Assembly (NCBI GenBank): GCA_963576725.1 | Contig: OY755241.1 | Span: forward strand, 54,064,484 to 54,128,483 | Source: Azorinus chamasolen | Taxonomy: Eukaryota; Mollusca; Bivalvia; Cardiida; Solecurtidae | Reading direction: 5' to 3' | DNA: 64,000 nucleotides | Shown here: positions 41,701 to 53,700 of the stretch, one piece after another | Position numbering within the stretch: the first letter of the stretch is position 1 | Layout: every line of letters begins with the position of its first letter | Translations under genes and position numbers: made by a program | Notes under the pieces: generated by a model | The model's input: the letters and a program-made list of their open reading frames with translations, nothing else | The model's database searches: none | Told to the model about the DNA's origin: nothing

Positions 41701-44700
41701 TGTAGCTAACTTACCAGCATACGCTTCTTGACTAGTAAACTTACCTGTCGCTTGAGGAAACATCAAGTGAGCTGGTGTATTAACCTCCCGACCGAGCATC
41801 AGCCTGTTAGCGGAATACCCGGTCATCCGGTTTACTGATGCACGCAGTGCACCTGCTATCTGCTGTAGATGGAGATCCCATTCATTCTGAGACTTACCTA
41901 TGAAGCAGCGGACAGCATCCATGAGCGTCCTGTTGTACCGCTCAACCTGGCCATTACTGGAAGGCCTGTACGGCGTTGTTCGGGCCTTATGGATTTCCAA
42001 GACCTTACATACCTCCGTGAAGAGATTAGAGTCAAAGTTACGACCCTGATCTGAATACAGCTGGAACGGCATGCCAAATCTTGAAAAGAACTGGTTAACA
42101 GCTGCTCTGGCAGTTTCTTCTGCAGTCTGTGATGGAAGAGGGATGCATTCTACCCATTTGGTAAACTGGTCAACCATCATCAGAACATGCTCGTTGCCTC
42201 TCGGCGTCTTGGGAAGAGGTCCCAAGAAGTCGATGTGGACACGCTCCATCGGTGCACCCGCATGATGTTCAGTTAAGGCGCACCGACCATGCTTGTCAGA
42301 CTTTTTACTCTGATTACACATTTCGCAACCAGAAACATACTTCAGAACATCCTGTTTCATCCCATACCAGTGATATTTCTCTTTAAGACGCTCTCTGGTA
42401 CGAGATGCACCCTGATGTCCTGCAGACGGAAGGTTGTGGTTTAAACCCATTGCCGTCTCCTGCATACCTTTAGGTAGCACTAACTTCTTATCGTCTGTGT
42501 CTGGATCATTACGATACAGAACACCATCAATTAGAAGAAAGAGCTCGCGATTCAGCCAATAGTTCTTAGCAGCTGGACTTGCCCTAAACAACTTTGAGGG
42601 ATCTGGATCCTCAACATCCTCTATCCAATCAATGATCACCTTAAGATCATCATCTTCTGACTGAGCTCGTTTAAGCTCATCTAGCGAGACACCCCAACTG
42701 GACGGAGATCCTGCTTTGTAGGAACTCTGGCCATTGATAATTGGCTCACTATCTGATTTCTCTGGACTTGAGGCTTCTTTTGCCTCCTCTCTTTTCTGTC
42801 TACGGGTGGCAACAATGTTTATGCTGACCACCTCCGCATCACCAACAGATGTTGTCAACTCCCAAGGGATCTGCAACAGAGCCTCTTCCAGGATCTGAGC
42901 ATCCTCTTCGCACTGACTTGAGTGTGACCAGTGGAGTTGTTCACTCGCACTGGCACCTCCAGCTTCCCTTGGACCGAAGATAACTTCTTCACTACAATTG
43001 GTTGGTTCAACCATAGCGGCATGATCCGTCTTGCCATTGTCGCAGCAATGACCTAAAGAGAATTCACCCGGGCCCCCGTGGATGGAATTCCCGGCCCCCT
43101 GACTGTCCAATACACTGGCCGCAGCCACTCGGGCTTCAGACAGAGCATTGTTGGCCAATGGCACAACATCATCCACATCCTCTGTGAAAGCAACCCAGTT
43201 CTTATGAGCCCTAGCACAGTATTCACAGCCCCCACAAGGTAACTCCCCGAGCCGCGCACATGCACCATATGCTCCAAACTCCCCAGAACTTGCCGGCTTT
43301 CTGGACAGTGCATCTGCATTGCTGTGCTCACGACCCGCCCGGTGCTTCAGCACCATGTTGTACTGAGACAGCTCCTCAAGCCATCTCGCCAACTGACCCT
43401 GTGGCTCCTTGAATCTCATAAGCCATCTTAAACTTGAATGGTCGGTTCTAACCACAAACGGTTTCCCTAACAAGTAGTGTCTGAACTGCCTAGTGAAGCG
43501 AACCACTGCAAGTAGCTCCTTCCTAGTAGTACAGTACCTGCGCTGTTCCTTCGTCAGCGCATAACTACCATAAGCAATCACCTTCTCAGTACCATCTTGT
43601 ACCTGCAGTAACTCTGCTCCTACCGCAAAATCACTGGCATCTGTATCTAAAATAAACTCATCCTTCAGGTTTGGCAATGCCAAAACTGGAGGTGACGAAA
43701 GGGCTTGCTTCAATATTTCGAATGCACTAGACTGTTTTTCTGTCCATTCGAACTTTTTCTGACCCGTCACTGCATAAAGAGGTTCTGACAATTTAGAGAA
43801 GTCCTTGACAAAGGCCCTGTGATAATTGGCCAATCCCATGAAACTCTCCACCTCTTTTGCCTTGGTTGGCACAGGCCAGTCTCTGACCACTTGAATATCA
43901 TGTTCTGACATTTCAAGGCTATCCCCGGTAATATTTCTACCAAGGAACTCTACTTCCTTCTGAAAGAAGATACACTTCTTGGGTTTTAGTTTCAACCCAT
44001 ACTGTCTAAACCTTGCTAGAGCATCCCGCAGGTTCTGCAAGTGCTCTGTACAGCTTGAACCTAGTACCAAAATATCATCCAGGAATGCCAAGATTGTTTT
44101 CCATGACATGCCCCTGAAAACTAAGTTCATTATTCTAGCATATGTTGCTGGTGCTCCACACAGGCCAAATCCCATACGTACATGCTCAAACAAACCGTAC
44201 TTTGTTATAAAGGCCGTTTTTTTTCGGTCTTCTTCTCGTATAGGGACTTGCCAATAGGCCGAATTAGCATCTAGTTTAGAAAACCAGACACTGCCTGCTA
44301 GGGTGTCGAGACAATCATCCACTAATGGTAAAGGAAATACATCCTTAGTGGTAACAGAGTTTAAGGCGCGATAATCTATGCACCACCTAACTGTTCCATC
44401 CCGTTTACGGATGAGAACAGGTGCTGATGCCCAGTCTGATGTAGACTCTTGAATCACACCTGCTTTCAGCATCTTCTCCAAGTGAACTTCCTCTTCCCCC
44501 GCAAAGCAAGCAGGAGTTCGTCTCATGCGTTGCTTTATGGGCCTTGCATCTCCAGTATCAATTGTATGTTCAATTGTACTGAAACCTCCCAGGTCGAATT
44601 CGTTTTTGGCGAAAACGTCCTGGTTTTCTACTAGGAGTTGTGCGAGTTGTTCACTCTGTTCTTTATCTAAGTGTTTGCATGATTCAACAAACACCGATTT

Positions 44701-47700
44701 GAGATGTTCTGGAACTTGATCACACTGAGGATCGGTTAACCTCGATGTGGGGTTGTTGGTCTCTTCGACATGCCTAACATATATAGATTTCCCAGAATCT
44801 GCCGGTTCGGCAGAACCTGGGGCCTCATCCTGCAAATATTCATGTACCGGATAAGCCCTACCTATTTCTACACCCCTGGCTACAAGCTTATATCTGTCAC
44901 TTGGGTTGACGACACACATTACAGGCATTTCATCTCCTTCCCTAACCACTCTAGGAATCAGAAGCTTGCCCCTATACTTACCAATAGGTTCTACTACATA
45001 ATCAGCAAGGGTTCTGTCCATCTTACACTGTATTTGTGCTACAGAGTTAGGGGGAATCACTCTTCTCCTAGCCACGGTGACCCGTGCCACCTGTGGGTCG
45101 CTGATGCTTGCATCACCATCTAATGTAATGCTCATGCCATCAAAGTACAGGATACCTTTAGCCAAGTCCAATATGGCCTTGCCTACACCATGTAGTACAT
45201 CAAAACCTAACAACATATCCTGTTCTATGGGGGCTACATACACATTTTCTGTGTACCATTTCGAACCAATCCTAAGTTTAATAGGACCAGCTACGAAACC
45301 AGACATTCCCATATCTCTACCTGCAGCCAAAAGCTTCACAGTTCTAAGCTTACTGGGCCTATTTCTGAGCGAGTTGTACACGCGATCAGAAATAATTGTT
45401 ACCTGTGCTGCAGTGTCAACGACAGCTTTGACCGATTTATCCCCTACTTGCACACCAATGGCATACTGGGAGATCGATCTCATCTGACACACAAGTACCT
45501 CCTCTGGTTCTGCCATACCACCCTTAACATGTTCTGAAAGGGAAGCAGCTTGCTGTTGTGGTACCTGTTGTTTTTCAGTAGACAATTGTTCATTGTCAAC
45601 TGAAACTTCACCTTTTTGGCCTATGAATTTCTGGGTCCAGGGCCGTCCGCCTTCCCTGACCCTTGACCTTTTACCTGTGGGTTGCCATACCTTAGTTTAG
45701 GACACTCTCTTTTAAAATGCCCTACTTCGCCACAGAAGTAACACGCCTTCGATGATGGTCTAAACCGTGGTTTAGGTTGATGACCACCACTGTCTACCTT
45801 CTCTCTAATTGTTTTCTGGAGACGGTGCTCCAGATCCTGCAGAGCTTGCATAAAGTCAGGAGTAGAAGCCTGTTCGGCCGCTTCCGACTTTACCTGGTTC
45901 ACCGCTTGATAAGGGTCGTCGAAGCCTGGTTTACGGCTCGCCCCCTTTGACCTACCAAACATTGCAGAATGCACCTGTTGGTACTTACGTACCAGCTGAA
46001 TTGCAGACTGCACACTCTTTGGGCTCTGCATACATACATGATGGCCAGCCTCCCTATCCAGCATTCCCTGACAGAAGCGGTTTACTGCCTGTTCGGCCGT
46101 AAACTTCTCTGGTAACCCCTTATATGCCCTACCCGACAGGGTTAGGACACGGTCTGCCCAGTCCTCTAAAGACTCACCTGTGTTTTGGATGGCCTGTTGA
46201 AATCGTGCCTGTGCTGTCGCTGGCACCTCCTGCTCACCAAACCGATCCTCCAGTTTCTGCAGCAAACTACTGTAAGTTAGCTGTTCGCTACCATCAGTAA
46301 TTACTGCATAATAATCTAGAGCCTTACCTTTCAGACTCCAACATAGGCAGTTGAGGCAGTCTTCTTCTGTCCATCCGCATGTCGTTGCATAACGGATGAA
46401 CTGCAACTTGAAAGCCTTCCAGTTGCCCTTTCCATCATAGGTCAGCTGCTTTGGGATAGTAGCAAGCAGTTCTTTTGCCTGCAACTTCCTACTAACGTTT
46501 ACTGGTGCTGGTGCTGGTAGACCAAACGGACTCCTATAACTGCTGGTAGGTGCTGGCAGTTGAGACACCATACCAGTAGTTCTTACTGGCGACTCCACCC
46601 TTACATGCTTGGGCGAGGATCTAACAAAGGAACTAGGTTGTTGGTTAAACCTACTTACCGGTGTGGAAGTGAACACTGGTTGTGGTATGTGTACCGCCGG
46701 TGTGTCCGGAAGCACCTCAGCCACAGTGTCCACAAACTCCTCGTCCGACGTCTCAGAAGTGGTGACTGGCTTACTTACCTTTGGGTTGCTTGGTTTTGCA
46801 ACCACGTGCTGGGGTACGTCAGGGAGCAGATCAAACATGGAATTGAGGTCTGCCCTCTGTTGACGAAGACGCCTACTCTTAAACTTACCCTGAGACCTTG
46901 GCTCTCGTTTAACAGCCACAGGTTGAGGCATGGATGGTAGCCATTTTTTGGCTGATGTATACAGGTTGCTAAACCAACCTGCCACCGCATTCACTGCATC
47001 AGCTGTCCGATTAGCAGCTGGTATTTCTTCTTCTTCCGACGAAGACGACGAATCTGTTTCTGATTCGACCTGGCAGTTGTCGTTTGGTGAAAAATCGACT
47101 AACTGTAATTCTTCCTCAGAAAATACACGCCGTGATATCGTGCTTAAGATATCAGGCGTAATATTTCCTGAGCTGCGCCTCACTGCTACAATGGCATTAG
47201 CCAGTTTACGGCCAATGCCAGGAATGGCTGCCAGCTCTCCCGCTGAAGCAAAGTTTATTGCGACAGCGTTCATTGCTGCGTCAGGTGCCTGTGCGATGTC
47301 TGCTTCAGCCATTATTATTTTTTTATTTTTTTTTCAAAAATAATCAAAAGCAGAATATACCAAAGTTACATTCAAAACACAACTAAGGCAACACTCGTGG
47401 CAGTTATCGATAATAATTAATACTATCAATAACAAAATTGATTGATGCTATAAGAAATATCGGTTAAATTTCTCGCAGCGTAATCAATGTAAAAACCGCT
47501 GGCACTTACAGTCGACGGCAAGTATTTCAAGCCCAAATACTGCAAAACCAACGTGCAAAATACCGTATCTGTTCGATAGGTAGTATTTGTACAAAGGTCC
47601 TTTGTTTATGGACTACTTATTTAACACTGAACAGGTTCGAGTGCAATGGCAATTTTGGCCAAAACAATTTCAAACCCGATGTAGCGTTCAGTCAAATAAA

Positions 47701-50700
47701 TCCGGAATGAATTCGATCCGGAACCGCTGCCACCAATATTGAACCTCAGGAGACCCTAAGTATTCAACCAAATAAGTTTCTACTTACCGATGTTCGACTG
47801 CAAGGCCTGGTTTTCACAGATATAAATTCACTTGATCTTCTGACACTGCTGGACCAATATGGCGCCTGGAATCTTCTGAGTTCCCGCCGAAATCACCAGA
47901 CTCCTCCGCAAGAGCTACTTCCGGTTGACGGGTTCTCGAGATATTAAGTAAGGTACGACGCGTCTGAGGACGAATGCATTCAGCCACTACATATGACCTA
48001 AACAGATAGTTTTACAAACATTAAGGTGACATTTCCACATTTCTATGTGATATTTTCCAATAAAATAAAATGGTTCCAGTGAAAATCCTTCAGTGTGACA
48101 GTGGCATATCATGGCATCATCACATTTTTCACATATAATTAATTGCCATACATCATCAGTCAAACCATATGTGAAACAGTAAATTTTATATGTAAAATGG
48201 CACATGAGGCCTAGGTTTCCCAGCAAATGGTAGACCTCATGCTAATTCTTTTCCAGCTGACCAACCAGAAGGACATAGCTATTCACTTGGTGCGTACCCC
48301 AGAACCTGTTGAAGACCAGGCCAGTGATGATGACGAGCCTGAAAACTTGGATGCAGAGACAGCACAGAAGAAGAAAACGCCCAATAAACCTGCTAGCCTG
48401 GATGCCATGGATGAGCAGTGGGCAGCCACACATGCTAAACAGGTACATTGTAATTGGTTAAATAATTACTCCATGAATATCAATGTAAGTAAGAAATAAT
48501 GGTACATGTATCATGAAATCAAATTGGCTGAATTTTTATATTGTCTTATGAACACAGGTATTTTAAGCCATAGCAGAAACTGTAGAATCATATTTATATA
48601 CCGGTAGTTTCTATTGCAGAAAAGAGATAATAGAACTGATCAGGGTCTGATCTGTTTGCTTATGACAAAATATATAGTAAATATTCGCTTGTTCATAACG
48701 TCTTCATAAAAGTTCAGATTATCATTCTATATTCATGATGTCATTATTTCTTACTAAATATTCATGACATTCATTTTATAAATCTTATCAAAGAGATACT
48801 TAAGTAAAACATATAAAAATGCTAATGGTGAAACTGCTGATACAGCTTCGCTGCTTGAATTTTATACATTTGTTAAATAACATTGTACTTAACAATGTTT
48901 ACAAGCAAACAAATATGTCGAAGAGGCAACCCAGTAAGAAACAAAAATTACGTGCCTATACTGCATATTACATTTTTTGCATTTTCTAAGTTTGAAAATT
49001 TCCAGTTTTCAACAACCATAACAATCCACAAGTTAAAATCATTAAAAATTGTAATATATTGCAATGCTGTTCCGATTATTGTTTATAGTTAATGATTGAT
49101 CGAAAAAGTATTTTCCACAACTGATTAGTGATTGTATAATTTTTACTGCAGCATCAGTAATATTCACATCTGTTTTAATGGACATTTAATGGTTTAATTC
49201 CTGTACATATAATTATAATCATGATAATATGTGTAGGTCTCATCCAGACCGTATGTGGTTAGAATTGTCTCTTTGAGTATACCATTTGATTGCCACAAAA
49301 GCTTAAGCATTTTAAATATGTAACTGGGTGTTCTTATAAAGAAACATGTCTGCTCAGACGGGGGTCGCCAGGTTCGCAGTCATGAACTCTACCATTTCGC
49401 CATAAAAGCGTGCTTGTACAGCAAGGCCGTACAAGTGATGATAAACGTTACACACTGTGACATACTCCCCCAGCAAGTTTCTATGGGTAAGAGAACGACT
49501 GAGAATCGAACTCAGAGCACATACAGTCGCAGTCCCCCCATTGGGCTCCAAATGTAACATGGTGAAAAAGTTGTGACTCAACTGGGACTCAAACCCAGTG
49601 CCTCTGGCTTACCATGCCAACACTCTATTGACTGAGCTACCAAGCCACAGAGTAAAGCCTTTCAAATTATTTCACACATTCTCTACCCAGCCACAAATAT
49701 ATCCCATATCTTGAGCAATATTCAGCCCTATACTCTATCAATATGCCTTTCTATGCCTTTGAAAACAGAGTAGATCCTGATCAGATGGCTCCTGTTATAG
49801 TAACTGTCTGATCAGGGTCTGCTCTGTTTTCTTATTCATTGAGTAAAGGGTTAAAATAATTCATTATTAATCAATCATAAATCATTTGCATCAAATCGTT
49901 AGTTCAAATTGGTTCGGTTTCCAACACTAATTTGTAGTCAAAAGTCATTTGTGACTTATCAATGATCTTTGTGTATCCAGGTGACCACCATGCTGCCAGG
50001 AGGGGTAAATGTGATAGGGATATTTGCCGTGGCCAATCCAAGTATGATGAAAAATTCAGAAGCAAAGCTACGCCAGGTAAACCAATAATTTTGCTAGCAA
50101 GACAAGCATTTGTATGCAGTATCAATGAATTTGTATAGGACCATCTGATCTGAATCTACTGTGTTTGCCAGGGCAGGAAATGGCATCTCTATCAGGTAAA
50201 GGGATTGGTCTATGAATGACAGTTCCTTTCCAAAAATTCAACATTCAAATGGTAACCATGAATAAAATGTAGATAGGCATAAAAGATAATAACCAAATCT
50301 TCTTTATAGAGATGTTATGAATAAAATATCCTGTACTGATATATATATATATCAAAAACAAAATATCAACCATACATTGATGAATTGTTTGAGAGTTTAA
50401 CCCTTTCCCTGTTCTGTATTTAGGCCAAATTTCAGTACCTACTGAATATTCATTAACAAAATAGGTATAACAAAATATGGAAGGTGGAACATTGTAGACA
50501 TTTTAGAAAGTAAAAAAACATATCTATCAAATTCTTTTAGCAAACAGAGCAGACCCTGATCAGACGGCTCCTCTAGGAGCCGTCTGATCTGGGTCTACTC
50601 TGTTTGCAAATGCGTGAAAACACGTTTATATGAGAGAAAGGGTTAAGTGATAAGGATACAACAAGAATTTACATAGTTATCTCTTTCACTGCCTAATATG

Positions 50701-53700
50701 GTCGTCTGCAAATAGTATCGTCTGCAAAATTTGTCATCTGCTACAATTTTGGTTTGTTTGCTCTTCTCCTCTTTTCTTTCAATTCATATTACCACAGTAA
50801 CAAATAGTTTGGATCCTGATGAGACATTGAGTTATTCAGTACCTCATCTTGATCCAACTGGTTGCATAGATAATTACAGATGCGACATGAAACACTGAAA
50901 CACTGCTTTTTTATGGTCCTTGCTACAATTAGACGTTAGTTTTGACAGAGATCTTGAAACCTTTACTTGAAAAAGATGCATTTTGACACCCTCTAAATTG
51001 AGTAGACCCAGATTGGACAGCTCTGTTTGGATAGAAAATATAAAAGATCTTAGACATGATTCTATAGTATTTTTCATAACAAGTATTCACTTGTTTCATA
51101 TAACAGTAGGAGAAAAAAATCTTTACCTGTTGAAAATTGATGTAAGAATTAACCCTTTCCCTCATGTAAACATGTTTTCACGCATCTGCAAACAGAGTTG
51201 ATCCAGATTAGACGGCTCCTATAGGAGCTGTCTGATCAGGGTCTGCTCTGTTTACTAATGGAATTGATAGGTCTGTTTCAATGCTTTCTAAAATTGCTAC
51301 AGTGTTCTACCTTCCATATTTCATTAATCATTATAAATATTTTGTCCATGAATATTCAGTAGGTATTGAAATATGTAATAAACATAGAACAGGGAAAGGG
51401 TTAATGACTGTATGAATATCTGCATTTTCTAATTTTACTGTGGCAGAAAGTGTAGAATCAGTTCTATATTCCATAAGCAAATAGAGCAGACCCTGATCAG
51501 ACGGCTTCTACAGGAGCCGTCTGATCTGAGTCTATTCTGTTTGCAAAATTGTGTACAAGTGTTTGTATGAGGGTAAGCTCAGGTAAAGGGCTTTTATGAT
51601 ATTAAAACAATTTCTTTGTGCTGCAGGTATTGTTTGCTATTCAGAAGATACAGAAGAAGTCACAAGCAGAAAGCATATCAGACTCCATAACAGACAGATA
51701 CCTTCTACAGATATGCTTAACAACCAAAAAGTATCCTTCATCTGAATGAGATACTTCATTAAAATGCATTTTAATGCCTTTGCGAATAGAGTAGACACAG
51801 GTCAGACAGCTCCTGTTAGAGCCATCTGATCAGGGTCTGCTCTGTTTGCTTATGACATGATATAGTTCTGATTCTACAGTTTCTGCCATGGCATAAACAT
51901 TCCTGTGTCAAATTGCCATTTTAAAGTTTAATCTTATTAATATACATGGTGTCATTACTTCTTCCATGATTATCCATAGAGTAAAGGCATGAAATTAACT
52001 ACTTTAATTTATAGTAGTTATAAAGTATTTTTAACAGATGTTGAAGCTGTTTTTAGTTTTCCTTAATTGTCTCCTTAGATTCACTTGCAGAACAATAGAT
52101 GTCAATGATCCGAAGGTAAGCTTACATGTTGAAAGTTAACTGCAAGTATGTAGTCTTTATAAGCATTTAACCCATTCATCCATAGGCTTTTTTTAGACCC
52201 AAGCTCTTTGAATGAATCTACCTAAAGGGAGCATTTACAAGAGAAAAATAAAATTTTAGAATTTTGTAGTTTAGAAACAATTGTGATAGATAGAGCATTT
52301 GCTCCTAAGGAGCAAATGCTCTATTTATCACAATGGTTTCAAGAAGTGGTTATTACAGAGGCGTAGAAAGGTGTATTTATGAATGAAAGGGTTAACACTT
52401 TCCCTGATATATGGTAAAAGCTTTTTCATGCCTTTAGAAACAGAGTAGACCCGGATCCTACAGGAGTAGTCTAATCAGGGTCTGCTCTGTTTGCTAACGG
52501 AATTCTTCAGTTTCTGTCAGTATCACAACATTCTGTGTTCATACAATCTGCAAACAGAGTAGACCCAGATCAGACAGCTCCTATAGGAGCCATCTGATCA
52601 GGGTTTGCTTATGGTGTAATATAGATCTGATTCTACAGCTTCTGCCTGAATCAAAATGTTCTGTGTTCATATGCCATTATAAAACATAATCTAATTACAT
52701 GAATATTCATCAGGGAAAGGGTTAACTGTGTGCACTCTGTTAACAAAGGCACTAAACAGTGTGTATATGGAGTAAAGCCTTAACCCATTCCCTCATACTT
52801 TATTTTTAGACCCAACCTCTTTGAATAAATCTACCGAAAAGGAGCATTAAATAGAGAAAAGGATTTTTTTTAGAATTTTGTAGTTTTGAAACCATTGTGA
52901 TAAATAGAGCATTTGCTCCTGTGGAGCAATAGATGAGTAGACTTTCAAAGTGTTCGCTTTAGAGACATTTTACTGTGCTAACATGAAGATTTTTCCTCAT
53001 TTTACATAGAGTACCTTCAGGCCAGCAGACTGGAAATACTCAACTACTCAGGAGAAATGGAACAGATTGGACTGCAGTCTTGGCCTGCATCTACCCATAT
53101 CCATTCCACAGAAGTCTAGATCCAGTCTGGCTAAACAGATACAGGTATGTATACTTAGCACATTGCAGTATAGATCATATGGTTATAAATATTTTCCTGT
53201 GTTTTTAGAGAAAAAAATAGTTGAGTAGTTATAGTCTTGAATATTCACATAAGATATAATGACGTAATGGATATTGATTATATGAGTTTTTGTATTGTCA
53301 TATGAACACAGGATATTTAAGTTAAGAAAATTAAAGCCATGATGGTGTTGATTTAGGTGTTTAATATTTTTTCAGACTGGTTTACAGCCATTTTGTAAGC
53401 GTATAGAGAACAGTTTAGTATTGATTGATGGCAGTCTGAGAGATGCTACAGAATCACTGGACCAGTCTACAGAGAAAAGGGGTAAAGGACGAGAAAAGGG
53501 TCAGGCCTCACAACAGACATATAACTGTAATGTACTGGTGAAAATGGTAAGAAAAATCCAGTTGCTTCTGATTTATTGACACATTTTTGTTCCATTTCAT
53601 ATTAAAGATATGCCAAAGTGATGTTAGGTATTCAGTGTCACATGCAGAAGCTCAGTATTGTAAAACTGTTGTGGCATGGGGAAAATTTTATTATTTTATT

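Larger units (their letters stand above)
39464..47991 (-). mobile_element. Complete Ty3-type LTR retrotransposon with gag, pol and a TatD ORF
   Basis: The 8,528-bp element reads on the minus strand: 5' LTR 47991-47737, tRNA-Leu primer site, gag 47312-45621, pol from about 45585 to 41179, a TatD-like ORF near 41124-39895, polypurine tract, and 3' LTR 39718-39464. The LTRs are 255 bp and identical by eye; they begin TGTAGTGG and end TTCAATA. A 4-bp duplication, TATG, flanks the element (39460-39463 and 47992-47995). The order protease-RT-RNase H-integrase marks it as Ty3/gypsy. No frame is interrupted by a stop. It sits in intron 1 of ODR4 in antisense and enlarges that intron from about 0.9 kb to 9.4 kb. 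Identical LTRs and clean ORFs indicate a very recent insertion and a possibly active copy. Clade cannot be assigned without a tree. Confidence 0.96.

Noticed and set aside
42855..43331. Additional ORFs within pol on either strand
   Set aside because: Shadow frames of the long pol frame without motifs.
49580..49650. Functional tRNA gene
   Set aside because: A and B boxes are present but the acceptor stem does not pair and a long SINE body follows.
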